Shown one piece after another: positions 1-6,343 of a stretch of 14,114 nucleotides of DNA. Under the pieces are notes generated by a model, which searched no databases, was not told the DNA's origin, and was given only the letters and a program-made list of their open reading frames with translations. Positions within the stretch are counted from its first letter, which is position 1, and each line of letters opens with the position of its first letter. The translations under genes and the position numbers were made by a program. Source of the stretch: an uncultured bacterium (GTDB lineage Bacteria; Patescibacteriota; Minisyncoccia; CAIUEV01); assembly GCA_903898335.1 (NCBI GenBank), contig CAIUEV010000128.1, positions 1-14,114 on the forward strand. The letters are read 5' to 3'.

Positions 1-410
1 AATTTTTCTTTCAGCTCGACCAGAATTCTTTCCGCTGATTTGGCGCCGATGCCTTGAGCTTGTTGCAGCACGGTAACCGGCTCTTCGCCCAAGGCGATTT
101 TTTTCAGACGACCGGGAGTAAAGCTGCTTAAAATATTGAGAGCGGCTTTAGGCCCAACGCCTCTGCAGTTAATCAATAGCAGAAAAGCTTCTTTTTCTTG
201 GTCATCGCTGAAACCGAAAAGCTCCCATTTGTTTTCTTGAATGTTAAGATGGACAGGTAATTGAGTCTCGAAAGGAGGTGTTTTTGATGTTTGGGCAAGC
301 TTTTGTAAAGCTAATTTTCCGGCATTGATTTTAAGGCCGAAACCTCCCGTTTCCAAAACAAGATGATCTTGGTCGATTTTTTGAACTGTCCCCTTGATGT
401 AATGAAGCAT
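1..410 (-). CDS. ruvA: Holliday junction branch migration protein RuvA, C-terminus cut by the window edge
   Basis: RuvA binds four-way DNA junctions as a tetramer and loads the RuvB motor during recombinational repair. Reading down from the ATG at 410, 136 residues are visible. An N-terminal OB-fold (about 1-65) is followed by two helix-hairpin-helix motifs, with the cores CRGVGPKAAL (82-91) and QGIGAKSAERILVELK (119-134). These match the known RuvA DNA-backbone-binding hairpins. Full-length RuvA is about 190-205 residues, so the flexible linker and the RuvB-binding domain III lie beyond the left edge. In the acidic pin, where E. coli has Glu-Asp, this protein has Glu59-Asn60, so one acidic residue is replaced. 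The gene starts 9 nt after the stop of the 122-aa membrane protein, with no Shine-Dalgarno motif, and is probably the last visible gene of the operon starting with the metallo-hydrolase. Confidence 0.95.
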   Translation of the reverse strand, partial: MLHYIKGTVQKIDQDHLVLETGGFGLKINAGKLALQKLAQTSKTPPFETQLPVHLNIQENKWELFGFSDDQEKEAFLLLINCRGVGPKAALNILSSFTPGRLKKIALGEEPVTVLQQAQGIGAKSAERILVELKEK

Positions 411-419
411 TTTTTTAAT

Positions 420-788
420 TTAATCGGAAATGAAATAAAGCTCCATTAATGAAATGGCGCCGATGAAAAGAAGTGCGTCCCACCAATTGAGGATACGCGC
501 TCCCTGCATAACCAAAAGGCCGACAATAATGGCGGCCAGCCAAAAACCTTGACGAAACGAGCTGGAAACGTAAGCAAAAATAACTTCATTATTGGCAATC
601 CAGCGCTTCAGACTGAAATTAATCAAAGTGAAAAAACCGAGCAGGGCGAGAAAAAGAGTCACGTAAAAGAGAATCACGCCGACGTATCCTGACGTTCCCG
701 GATCAATATAGAGTAAAACGAAAATCCAACCGACAAAGGCGAAGGCGGTGGCGACGGACATGGAATTTAAGTAGGAACGAAGAGTCAT
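420..788 (-). CDS. Small polytopic membrane protein of unknown function (122 aa)
   Basis: I do not recognise the family. The sequence is almost entirely hydrophobic, with about four predicted membrane helices near residues 10-28, 36-58, 79-97 and 102-119. They are separated by short loops, and one basic loop (SLKRW, about 59-63) probably faces the cytoplasm. There is no cysteine, no obvious catalytic motif and no signal peptide. The ATG at 788 is the only sensible start. It follows the HEPN-like gene by 29 nt and precedes ruvA by 9 nt, so the three are probably cotranscribed. A pairing with the HEPN-like membrane protein next door is possible but rests on position alone. Confidence 0.8.
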   Translation of the reverse strand: MTLRSYLNSMSVATAFAFVGWIFVLLYIDPGTSGYVGVILFYVTLFLALLGFFTLINFSLKRWIANNEVIFAYVSSSFRQGFWLAAIIVGLLVMQGARILNWWDALLFIGAISLMELYFISD

Positions 789-817
789 AAGGCTAATTTA
801 TCTGTATTACTTTAAGT

Positions 818-1396
818 TTATCCCAATTTTTTTATCGCTTTGTCGTAAACACCCACTATTTGGCGAGCTTCATTTTGACCGAGCTCAAAATCCGGTTCGT
901 GAACGATTCGATTTCTGATCTTATGAGCCTCCCATATTTCTTCATAGACATCGGGCAAGTCGGCCGGAACCATATCCTTAAGTCTTTCTCCCAGTGAAGA
1001 ACCGGCAAATCCTTTCTGTTTCAAAAGTTGATCCAGGGTTTTATCGGCTTCGATCACGGCGATTTTCCAATCGGATTGAGAGCCGCCGACCGTTTTTTTG
1101 TATATTTCCGAAATTCTGGTTTTTTCGGGAAGCAATTCAAGAGATTTGTAAGTCTCCGGCTTGTTCTGAGTACCGGTAACGAATTGACGCACTCTTTTTT
1201 TAAATAGGGAGAGTTTCACGCTGCAATAAGCGATATTGAAAATTAAGATGAGGCAGTAAAGGCCGATAATTATCTGAATGGCAATGAAAAATTTCGAAAA
1301 ATAAAGACTGTCGATAAACTTCATAATTTCGCTTCCAAAGTCTGCAGTACTACTGGCGGTTTTTTCTTGAATGGGACCGGTAGTCTGAATGGCCAT
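818..1396 (-). CDS. Membrane-anchored HEPN-like domain protein (192 aa)
   Basis: A short polar N-terminus is followed by one membrane helix (about 34-57) and a basic stop-transfer stretch (KKRVR, 66-70). A helical cytoplasmic domain runs from about 105 to 190. Near its end is the motif RNRIVH (161-166), which fits the RNxxxH signature of HEPN-superfamily proteins, many of them metal-independent RNases or nucleic-acid-associated domains. The helix before it (WKIAVIEADKTLDQLLKQKG, 110-129) resembles the first HEPN helix pair. Seen: the motif and the membrane anchor. Inferred: membership in the HEPN fold and possible RNA cleavage at the inner membrane face. No MNT-type nucleotidyltransferase partner is adjacent, which argues against a classical HEPN-MNT toxin-antitoxin pair. 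The start is 10 nt after the hydrolase stop, which suggests cotranscription. From memory, similar proteins recur in Parcubacteria, but I could not check this. Confidence 0.75.
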   Translation of the reverse strand: MAIQTTGPIQEKTASSTADFGSEIMKFIDSLYFSKFFIAIQIIIGLYCLILIFNIAYCSVKLSLFKKRVRQFVTGTQNKPETYKSLELLPEKTRISEIYKKTVGGSQSDWKIAVIEADKTLDQLLKQKGFAGSSLGERLKDMVPADLPDVYEEIWEAHKIRNRIVHEPDFELGQNEARQIVGVYDKAIKKLG

Positions 1397-1406
1397 AAAC
1401 TATTTA

Positions 1407-2069
1407 TTAATTTTTTATTCTTTCCATAACGACAACCTCCATCTCTTTATTCTCTAGCAGTGAAGATTTTATGCTCAATTTTCTGGTTGGCTCTACTTCA
1501 CCCACCCCCATCTCCTTGAGAAAATCATCGACTTCCTTCAAATCCAGTTTGACGCCCGGCAGTTTATAGTGCATGGGAATTATGATTTTCGGTTCGATTT
1601 GCTTGATGACCTTGACTGAATCTTTACCGCTCAAAGAAAAAGGTCCACCGACCGGAACCATCAAAATGTCCACGCCATCGATTTTTTTAAGCTGTTCCTC
1701 AGTTAGGGATTGCCCCAAATCTCCCAAGTGTACCAATTTTATTTTTTCCGCCTCCAGGGTGTAAATTATATTCATGCCACGATCCTTTCCTTCGTTGCTG
1801 TCGTGAAATGACGGAATTCCTTTAATATCCAAGCCCTTCACCGAATATTCCCCGGCACCGGTAATCGCCAAATCAATTTTCTTGAAAATTTTCAGATTAT
1901 TGTGGTCGGCGTGATTATGACTGGTAAAAACGATATCCGCTTCCAAATTTTCAGGCGGAGCGAGACCGATTTCGGAACTGTAAGGATCGAAAAAAATTTT
2001 AATTTCTTTTTTGACTTTACTATCCACGGTGAGCTCGAAGAAAGAATGGCCAAACCAACGAATTTCCAT
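1407..2069 (-). CDS. Metallo-beta-lactamase-fold hydrolase, UlaG-like / UPF0173 type
   Basis: The 220-aa protein has the metal-binding signature of the metallo-beta-lactamase superfamily: H51-x-H53-x-D55-H56 (in TSHNHADHNN), a later HLGD segment (H114, D117), and a C-terminal PMHY segment with H167. The opening MEIRWFGHSFF and the FFDPY segment are typical of UlaG/UPF0173-like metal-dependent hydrolases, which are cytosolic and bind two metal ions. The substrate cannot be read from the sequence. UlaG itself is an L-ascorbate-6-phosphate lactonase, but most relatives are uncharacterised. A TTG three codons upstream (2078) also opens the frame. I prefer the ATG at 2069 because it places the family's usual N-terminus. 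An extended -10 promoter lies about 43 nt upstream, so this is probably the first gene of an operon ending in ruvA. Confidence 0.9.
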   Translation of the reverse strand: MEIRWFGHSFFELTVDSKVKKEIKIFFDPYSSEIGLAPPENLEADIVFTSHNHADHNNLKIFKKIDLAITGAGEYSVKGLDIKGIPSFHDSNEGKDRGMNIIYTLEAEKIKLVHLGDLGQSLTEEQLKKIDGVDILMVPVGGPFSLSGKDSVKVIKQIEPKIIIPMHYKLPGVKLDLKEVDDFLKEMGVGEVEPTRKLSIKSSLLENKEMEVVVMERIKN

Positions 2070-2111
2070 ATTTTTCAATTAAAAATCAAATAACAACCCG
2101 ATTGCTTAATC

Positions 2112-2120
2112 AGTATAGCA
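2112..2120 (-). promoter_or_regulatory. Candidate extended -10 promoter for the hydrolase-to-ruvA operon
   Basis: On the minus strand the sequence reads TGCTATACT, matching the TGnTATAAT extended -10 consensus except for one base. It lies in the 74-nt gap between the GtrA-like gene and the hydrolase start. No convincing -35 hexamer is found 17 nt upstream, where the sequence is pyrimidine-rich, which is acceptable for extended -10 promoters. Transcription would begin near 2105, giving a leader of roughly 35 nt. Confidence 0.45.
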
Positions 2121-2143
2121 AAAGAATAAAAAAAGGAGAAAAT

Positions 2144-2647
2144 TTACTTTTTAAAGACAATAAACTTATAGCCGATGAAGTTCCAAATAAGAGAAAAGGC
2201 GGTGGCGACAAGACTGGCAAAAACCAGCCACATGCGATCCGTGAGCTGAAAGTTGACCACGGGTAAGTAGAGAGGGGAAAAATAATTGGTTATAGTAAAG
2301 ACAACTCCCGTATTAACGCCGAGTCCGCCCAGAGTGATGATCATAAACTGAGAGTATTTTGTTGCTTCCTGACCTATCTTTTGAGCTTTTTCCTTGAAAG
2401 TCCATTTTTTATTGGCCAAGAAGCTTACAAAGGAGACTACCCCGAAAGAAATCGCTTTGAGGCCGGCCGCTCCGCCTCCTTTGGTGATGCCGGTCAGAAA
2501 AGACAGAGATGTTAAAATCAGTAAGTCTAAAAAAGTGTTCATAAAGCCGATGACGGCAAATTGTAGAAATTGCTCGGCCCATTTTGGAATGGGCAACCAT
2601 TCCGGCACAGAAACTTTGCGGCCAAACAGAACAATCTTGCTTTTCAT
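2144..2647 (-). CDS. GtrA-like four-helix membrane protein
   Basis: This is a 167-aa integral membrane protein with about four helices (26-52, 59-80, 98-120, 139-162). Characteristic GtrA-family segments are visible: FAVIGFMNTFLDLL at helix 1, FLANKKWTFKE after helix 2, and WNFIGYKFIVFKK at the end. The family is linked to the flipping or transfer of polyprenyl-linked sugars during cell-surface polysaccharide modification, usually beside a glycosyltransferase. No such enzyme is next to it here, so the substrate is unknown. A TTG at 2698 would extend the N-terminus by 17 Lys/Asn-rich residues and overlap the upstream gene by 14 nt. The ATG at 2647 is preferred and leaves a 37-nt gap. Confidence 0.85.
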   Translation of the reverse strand: MKSKIVLFGRKVSVPEWLPIPKWAEQFLQFAVIGFMNTFLDLLILTSLSFLTGITKGGGAAGLKAISFGVVSFVSFLANKKWTFKEKAQKIGQEATKYSQFMIITLGGLGVNTGVVFTITNYFSPLYLPVVNFQLTDRMWLVFASLVATAFSLIWNFIGYKFIVFKK

Positions 2648-2684
2648 TTTTTTATTTTTTAAGTTTTTTAGATTCTGAATCGAA

Positions 2685-3446
2685 CTATTTTTTACCAAGC
2701 TCTTCTTCGAGGGCGGCGAGATCGGGGGCGATTTCTTCGTCTATTTCAGCATCTTCTTCTTGATCCTCCTGGGGAGAGATTATATTCACTCTCGGTTCGC
2801 TTTTTACCGGTGGAACATATTCTTCATCTTCCTCACCTTTCAATTCAATGGTTTTTTCCTCCGCAACATCATCCGAAGCGTAGGTGTCCACTCTCTCAAC
2901 GGCCGATCCGTCGGCTTTCTTCAGAACATTTTCAATGGCTCCCCAAGTGGCCTCTCCCGTGTCCGCTATAACCAGGGCAATCTCATCGTTGGGGGCGGCA
3001 TGATGGTAAGTTACGGCTGCCAAAAGCACTTTATAAATTTTTCCTTCGGCTTCGACCACATAACCACCTGCCTCCTTGTTTTCCTTCAAAATTCCGATAA
3101 CGTGCTTTCTCTTAAAGGGGCCTATCTGTTTGTAAATGAATCCGCCATCATCGGTGATGACCAATTTTAGCATATCTCCTTCGACCAGTTTTGATTTACT
3201 GGCGTAGTTGGCCGGAACCGGATACTGACGACCGTCCATGCCGATCATAACTTGACCGTCAAAGGAGCCCTCAATTATCTTTCCTCCCTCGGCCACTCCG
3301 TAAGTCTTTTTCTGGGGGACAAACTTGGTTTCCAATTGTGCCAAAAGAGACTTAGCCGTTTGAAGGCTTTTTTCCGCGTTAGTAAGTGTCTCTTTGATAA
3401 GTAAAATGCGCTGAGCATCTTGTTTCTCTCGTCTTTCTTCAATCAT
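2685..3446 (-). CDS. Soluble protein with N-terminal coiled coil and acidic tail, function unknown (253 aa)
   Basis: I recognise no named family. The N-terminal 45 residues are charged and predicted helical or coiled coil (MIEERREKQ to LLAQLETK). The middle, about 48-175, is rich in beta strand and glycine, with segments such as GSFDGQVMIGMDGRQYPVPA, SKLVEGDMLKL, GGFIYKQIGP and KRKHVIGILKE. This looks like a small barrel domain followed by a second domain. The C-terminal 60 residues are strongly acidic (for example EEDEEY, EEDAEIDEE) and end EEELGKK. There is no signal peptide, membrane helix or cysteine, so it is probably cytosolic. From memory, similar proteins with the VPANYASKSKLVEGD stretch are conserved in Parcubacteria. 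Its place after the L11/L1 genes makes a ribosome- or RNA-related role an attractive but untested idea. It is preceded by a hairpin-rich 89-nt gap. Confidence 0.85.
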   Translation of the reverse strand: MIEERREKQDAQRILLIKETLTNAEKSLQTAKSLLAQLETKFVPQKKTYGVAEGGKIIEGSFDGQVMIGMDGRQYPVPANYASKSKLVEGDMLKLVITDDGGFIYKQIGPFKRKHVIGILKENKEAGGYVVEAEGKIYKVLLAAVTYHHAAPNDEIALVIADTGEATWGAIENVLKKADGSAVERVDTYASDDVAEEKTIELKGEEDEEYVPPVKSEPRVNIISPQEDQEEDAEIDEEIAPDLAALEEELGKK

Positions 3447-3455
3447 TTTTTTATT

Positions 3456-3484
3456 TTAATAATTGTTTTAATTATTCTTGACAA
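3456..3484 (-). promoter_or_regulatory. Candidate promoter for the 253-aa gene (near-leaderless)
   Basis: On the minus strand a -35-like TTGTCA (3479-3484, five of six consensus bases) is followed, after exactly 17 nt, by a weaker -10-like TATTAA (3456-3461). The ATG at 3446 begins 9 nt after the -10, so a transcript from here would have only a few leader bases. The region is very A/T-rich, so chance is a real alternative. The -35 also lies inside the hairpin described separately. Confidence 0.3.
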
Positions 3485-3507
3485 AATGATTTATTTCGTC
3501 CAAGAAT
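3458..3507 (-). repeat. Two overlapping inverted repeats (hairpins) before the 253-aa gene
   Basis: Hairpin A spans 3474-3507. On the minus-strand RNA it forms about 14 pairs (7 + 2 + 5) with one bulged G, one G-U wobble and a 5-nt loop. The wobble would be an A-C mismatch on the other strand, so the structure is better in minus-strand RNA, which agrees with the direction of the genes. Hairpin B spans 3458-3476 as a perfect 7-bp inverted repeat (AATAATT / AATTATT) around a 5-nt loop. The two share 3474-3476 and cannot both form fully. Neither is followed by a U-tract on the minus strand, so this is not a standard terminator. RNA processing, mRNA protection or attenuation are possible roles. 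Confidence 0.5.
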
Positions 3508-3535
3508 TCTTCTTTATTTTTTTGATTTTTGCAAT

Positions 3536-4150
3536 TTATTTGACTATTTTGTTAATTTTTCCGAAACCTTCCTTGTCGATATATTTACCTATTTCCTCCT
3601 CTGTAAGAAACGAATCGGCCTTTAAATCACTCAAACCCAGACTCTGAATTTTGTCGGTTGAGAGTATCAAATAGAAATAATCTTCATTTTCAATCTCGCC
3701 TTGACCGGTTTTGGCTTTGTATTTTATCTTGAAAATGACACTCTGATCTGCGTTTCTATTGACTTCCTGACTAAGTATAACGAAACCGTCATCAAAAAAG
3801 TTTTCATCTAAGCCGTTAACCTTTTTCATTAAGTTGACCCATTTTCTTCTTGAAAAGTCGGTTAAATTGGAATCGTATTCTTTTTGAATTTTTTCCGCCT
3901 TTTCCTCAATCTGGGTCATAAAATCTTCCGGACTCTTAGCGTTCTTGGGAATCAGGTCTTCACTTTTTTCTTTGGGAATCGACTTTCCCTGTTCGTCTTG
4001 AAATTGATTATCCTCATCGGGTCCAAGTTTTTCTTTCAAAGTCCAAAAAAGAACAGCGCAAGAGATGAGAAAAATCAACAAAAGAAAAGCCAGAAGCAGC
4101 TTATTGCCGGAACCGGTTTCAGTTTTGTTTTCTGAAGGCTGAATTTCCAT
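3536..4150 (-). CDS. Single-pass membrane protein of unknown function (204 aa)
   Basis: A short N-terminal tail (1-16) is followed by one strong membrane helix (about 17-38). A charged, Asp/Glu/Lys-rich linker (40-75) leads to a domain of about 125 residues predicted to lie outside the membrane. That domain starts helical (about 76-112) and continues with strands such as DDGFVILSQEV and SVIFKIKYKAK, ending in short helices. Cys31 sits inside the membrane helix without a lipobox cleavage context, so I do not call it a lipoprotein. It resembles the domain organisation of small secreted, membrane-tethered proteins, but I recognise no family. It lies 73 nt downstream of rplA, in the place rplJ-rplL occupy in most bacteria. 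It may be read through from the ribosomal operon or have its own promoter. Confidence 0.8.
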   Translation of the reverse strand: MEIQPSENKTETGSGNKLLLAFLLLIFLISCAVLFWTLKEKLGPDEDNQFQDEQGKSIPKEKSEDLIPKNAKSPEDFMTQIEEKAEKIQKEYDSNLTDFSRRKWVNLMKKVNGLDENFFDDGFVILSQEVNRNADQSVIFKIKYKAKTGQGEIENEDYFYLILSTDKIQSLGLSDLKADSFLTEEEIGKYIDKEGFGKINKIVK

Positions 4151-4223
4151 TTTGTATTTTTATTTTTTTAGCGTTTCTTTAAAATAATTGAAACACATTT
4201 TTTTATAAATCAGAAGTTTCGGT

Positions 4224-4907
4224 TTAAGCGACTTTGACACCGATGCCCATAGTGCTGGAAATCGTAATCGATCGAATATATTTTCCCTTGACTCCGGCCG
4301 GTTTGGCTTTTTCGACCGACTTTTTTAGGGCTTCGAAATTTTCCTTCAATTGATCTTCGGTGAAAGATAATTTTCCGATCGGAGCATGGATATTGGCGCC
4401 TTTATCGTTCTTGTAAGTTATTTTACCTTTTTTAAACTTCTCAATTGTTTTAGTGATGTCCGTTGTAACCGTGTCATTCTTCGGATTCGGCATAATGCCT
4501 CTGGGGCCGAGAATTCTGGCGACTTTGGCCAGTTTAGGCATAATGCCCGGAGTGGCCAAAACTATATCGGCCGATAAATTGCCTTTTTTGCCGATTTCTT
4601 CGATCAACTCCTCTCCACCAACCAATTCGGCGCCTCCGTTTTTGGCTTCTTCGAGTTGAGTGGGGTTTTCGGAAAAAACGGCGATAGTTATCTTTTTACC
4701 GGTTCCGAAAGGTAATTCGGCTCCGCCTCTGACCGCTTGCTCGGTTTTTTCCGGATTAATGTTCAAATTAAAATGGGCTTCTACCGTTTCGTCGAATTTA
4801 GCCTTTTTTGATGCCAATAAAGTTTGAAAAGCCTCTTCTAAAGAATAAACTTTCTTTTTATCGAGATCTTTCAAATTTTCTTTAACTCTTTTACTTCTTT
4901 TCTTCAT
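4224..4907 (-). CDS. rplA: Large-subunit ribosomal protein L1 (uL1)
   Basis: L1 binds the mobile L1 stalk of 23S rRNA and helps release deacylated tRNA from the E site. In many bacteria it also represses its own mRNA. The 227 residues are close to the usual 229-235. Signature segments are all present: QAVRGGAELPFGTGKK (57-72), ATPGIMPKLAKVARILGPRG (118-137) with MPNPK following (139-143), and the C-terminal GKYIRSITISSTMGIGV (208-224). The start ATG at 4907 follows the rplK stop by 30 nt and has no Shine-Dalgarno motif. Some CPR lineages are reported to lack L1, so its presence here carries some taxonomic information. I could not find a clear L1-binding mRNA mimic in the short leaders of rplK or rplA. 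Confidence 0.98.
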   Translation of the reverse strand: MKKRSKRVKENLKDLDKKKVYSLEEAFQTLLASKKAKFDETVEAHFNLNINPEKTEQAVRGGAELPFGTGKKITIAVFSENPTQLEEAKNGGAELVGGEELIEEIGKKGNLSADIVLATPGIMPKLAKVARILGPRGIMPNPKNDTVTTDITKTIEKFKKGKITYKNDKGANIHAPIGKLSFTEDQLKENFEALKKSVEKAKPAGVKGKYIRSITISSTMGIGVKVA

Positions 4908-4937
4908 GGTTTGGAAATCTTAACGAGATTACTTTAA

Positions 4938-5369
4938 TTATTTTCGATTAACCTTAACTCCCATGCTGCGAGCGGTACCGGCAATTATTCTTTTAGCCGA
5001 TTCTATCTTGTCCGCATTCAAATCTTCCAATTTGGTTTTGGCGATTTCTTCCAAAACCTCTTCGGACAATTCGCCCACCTTGACTTTGTGGGGTTCTTTG
5101 GAGCCTTTTTCCAGCTTCAGAGCCTTTTTTATCAATTCTGAAGCGGGCGGGGTCTTAGTGATAAAAGTGAAACTTCTGTCCTCGTAAACGGTAATTTCCA
5201 CCGGAATGATATCGCCACCTTTATCCTTGGTCTTTTCGTTGAACTGATTGCAAAAATCTTGGATGCTGAGTCCGTGTTGACCCAGAGCCGGTCCGACTGG
5301 AGGAGCGGGATTAGCTTTACCGCCCGGTATTTGGAGCTTTATTTTAGTCTTGATGGGTTTTCCTGCCAT
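4938..5369 (-). CDS. rplK: Large-subunit ribosomal protein L11 (uL11)
   Basis: L11 binds the GTPase-associated centre of 23S rRNA and contacts elongation factors. At 143 residues it is the usual length. The N-terminal domain has [20 protein letters not shown] (11-30) with the flexible proline region, then [19 protein letters not shown] (59-77). The RNA-binding C-terminal domain ends in [12 protein letters not shown] (129-140), all diagnostic of L11. It has one cysteine (C40). It starts 38 nt after the nusG stop and is followed by rplA after 30 nt, the standard order in bacteria. Confidence 0.98.
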   Translation of the reverse strand: MAGKPIKTKIKLQIPGGKANPAPPVGPALGQHGLSIQDFCNQFNEKTKDKGGDIIPVEITVYEDRSFTFITKTPPASELIKKALKLEKGSKEPHKVKVGELSEEVLEEIAKTKLEDLNADKIESAKRIIAGTARSMGVKVNRK

Positions 5370-5407
5370 AACGGTTATTGAATTATAAATGAATTAAGAA
5401 ATTGAAA

Positions 5408-6016
5408 TTATACTTTTTGAATTTGAAGAAAATCAAGTTCGACAAGAGTTTCTCGACTAAACATATTAACTGAAACTTTAACCTTGCCTCTTTCTTTGTC
5501 AACGCTTTCGACTTTTCCGTCAAAAGTTTTAAAGGGTCCATCTACGATTTTTACCGGATCCCCAACGTTAATGTCAATGTCGTAGTCGAATTCGTCTCGC
5601 CCCATTCTTTTCTTAAGGGTTTTGATTTCTTGCTCGGAAAGAGGAATCGGAGTCGTTTCCGTTCCGACAAAACCGGTGACGTTAGGTGTGTTTCTGACAA
5701 TGTACCAAGATTCCTCGGTTACAATCATCTGAACCAACACATAGCCGGGAAAAATCTTCTCCTCTACCACTTTTCTCTTTCCGCCTCGAATGCGGACTTG
5801 CTTCTCGGTCGGCACCAGAACTTCGAAAATCTTTTCGGTCATATTGAGAGAAACCGCTCGTTGGCGCAAACTTTTAGCCACGCTTTCCTCATAACCGGCA
5901 TAAGTGTGAATTACGTACCATTCCGGTTTTTGCTCGCGATCAAGCAAACTGAAGGTTTTTTTCTCCTTCTTTTTCTCGCTTTTAACAATATTTTTCTGGT
6001 CTTGGCTTTCAACCAT
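5408..6016 (-). CDS. nusG: Transcription elongation/antitermination factor NusG
   Basis: NusG binds RNA polymerase through its NGN domain and links it to Rho or to the ribosome through its KOW domain. Here NGN covers about 32-125 (EWYVIHTYAGYEESVA, VPTEKQVRIRGGKRK, EEKIFPGYVLVQM), and KOW about 149-201 (INVGDPVKIVDGPFKTFDGK, ending VELDFLQIQKV). All fit bacterial NusG. An extra N-terminal tail of about 30 residues, rich in lysine and glutamate (KSEKKKEKK, 12-20), precedes the NGN domain. E. coli NusG has only about 8 residues there. The ATG at 6016 is the only good start unless translation begins inside the tail. It follows secE by 32 nt. Confidence 0.97.
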   Translation of the reverse strand: MVESQDQKNIVKSEKKKEKKTFSLLDREQKPEWYVIHTYAGYEESVAKSLRQRAVSLNMTEKIFEVLVPTEKQVRIRGGKRKVVEEKIFPGYVLVQMIVTEESWYIVRNTPNVTGFVGTETTPIPLSEQEIKTLKKRMGRDEFDYDIDINVGDPVKIVDGPFKTFDGKVESVDKERGKVKVSVNMFSRETLVELDFLQIQKV

Positions 6017-6048
6017 CGCTAATTTTTAAAATTAATCCTGTTCGGCTT

Positions 6049-6249
6049 TTAAAGAATAAACTTTTCGGCCAAATAATTAAAAAGATAATCCAATCCGCCC
6101 AAAACAATCATTAAGAAAAAACTCAGAGCCAATACAACCCATGTATAGCGGATAACTTCGGCCTTGCTCGGCCAATTGGTTTTTTTTAACTCTGCTTCGG
6201 TTTCTTTAAAAAAAGAAAAAACGACATTTCTCTTGATTGAATTTAGCAT
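6049..6249 (-). CDS. secE: Preprotein translocase subunit SecE (single-helix form)
   Basis: SecE clamps the two halves of SecY in the SecYEG export channel. The 66-aa protein is the short one-helix form common outside the enterics. It has an amphipathic N-terminal helix, the conserved cytoplasmic hinge ELKKTNWPSKAEVIRYT (20-36), and one membrane helix (about 37-58). The position immediately before nusG is the classical bacterial arrangement. No tRNA-Trp or rpmG gene lies upstream, unlike in many bacteria. Instead the minor-pilin cluster ends 94 nt away. Confidence 0.96.
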   Translation of the reverse strand: MLNSIKRNVVFSFFKETEAELKKTNWPSKAEVIRYTWVVLALSFFLMIVLGGLDYLFNYLAEKFIL

Positions 6250-6279
6250 CTGACTTTAGTTTAAAAAACGACCTAGTAA

Positions 6280-6308
6280 TTGATACAATAAATAAACAAC
6301 AAAAGCAA
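6280..6308 (-). promoter_or_regulatory. Candidate promoter of the secE-nusG-rplK-rplA operon
   Basis: On the minus strand TTGCTT (6303-6308) and TATCAA (6280-6285) are separated by exactly 17 nt. They match the -35 and -10 consensus hexamers only in part (TTG and TAT-A). Transcription would start about 23 nt before the secE ATG. The position fits a change of functional block from pilins to translation genes. The evidence is weak because the gap is A/T-rich. Confidence 0.35.
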
Positions 6309-6313
6309 GAAAA

Positions 6314-6333
6314 TGACCGGAGATTCGGTTTCA
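6314..6333 (-). terminator. Weak candidate terminator after the minor-pilin cluster
   Basis: Ten nt after the stop of the PilX-like gene, minus-strand RNA can form a small stem: ACCG pairs with CGGT around a 6-nt loop, extended by two more pairs past a 2-nt bulge. The sequence after it is T-rich but interrupted (TTTTCTTGCTTTTGTTG). The stem is short, so termination may be partial and secE could receive read-through. Confidence 0.3.
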
Positions 6334-6343
6334 GTAATGTAAA

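Noticed and set aside
994..1179. Plus-strand open frames inside the coding regions, for example 994-1179, 2760-3170, 5630-6022 and 13238-13609
   Set aside because: Each lies opposite a well-supported minus-strand gene, has low-complexity or Phe/Ser/Arg-rich translation and shows no family motif, so they are shadows.
3536..4150. Lipoprotein reading of the 204-aa protein from Cys31
   Set aside because: The cysteine is in the middle of a continuous hydrophobic helix and lacks a proper lipobox, so a membrane anchor is the better reading.
4160..4205. Stem with GTGTTTC and GAAACGC between rplA and the 204-aa gene as a terminator
   Set aside because: On the minus strand it has a 12-nt loop and is followed by A-rich, not T-rich, sequence. 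It may form weakly but does not support a terminator call.
5370..5407. Autoregulatory L1-binding RNA in the leader of rplK
   Set aside because: The 38-nt gap is A/T-rich and lacks a stem resembling the L1 stalk target; the rplA leader is equally bare.
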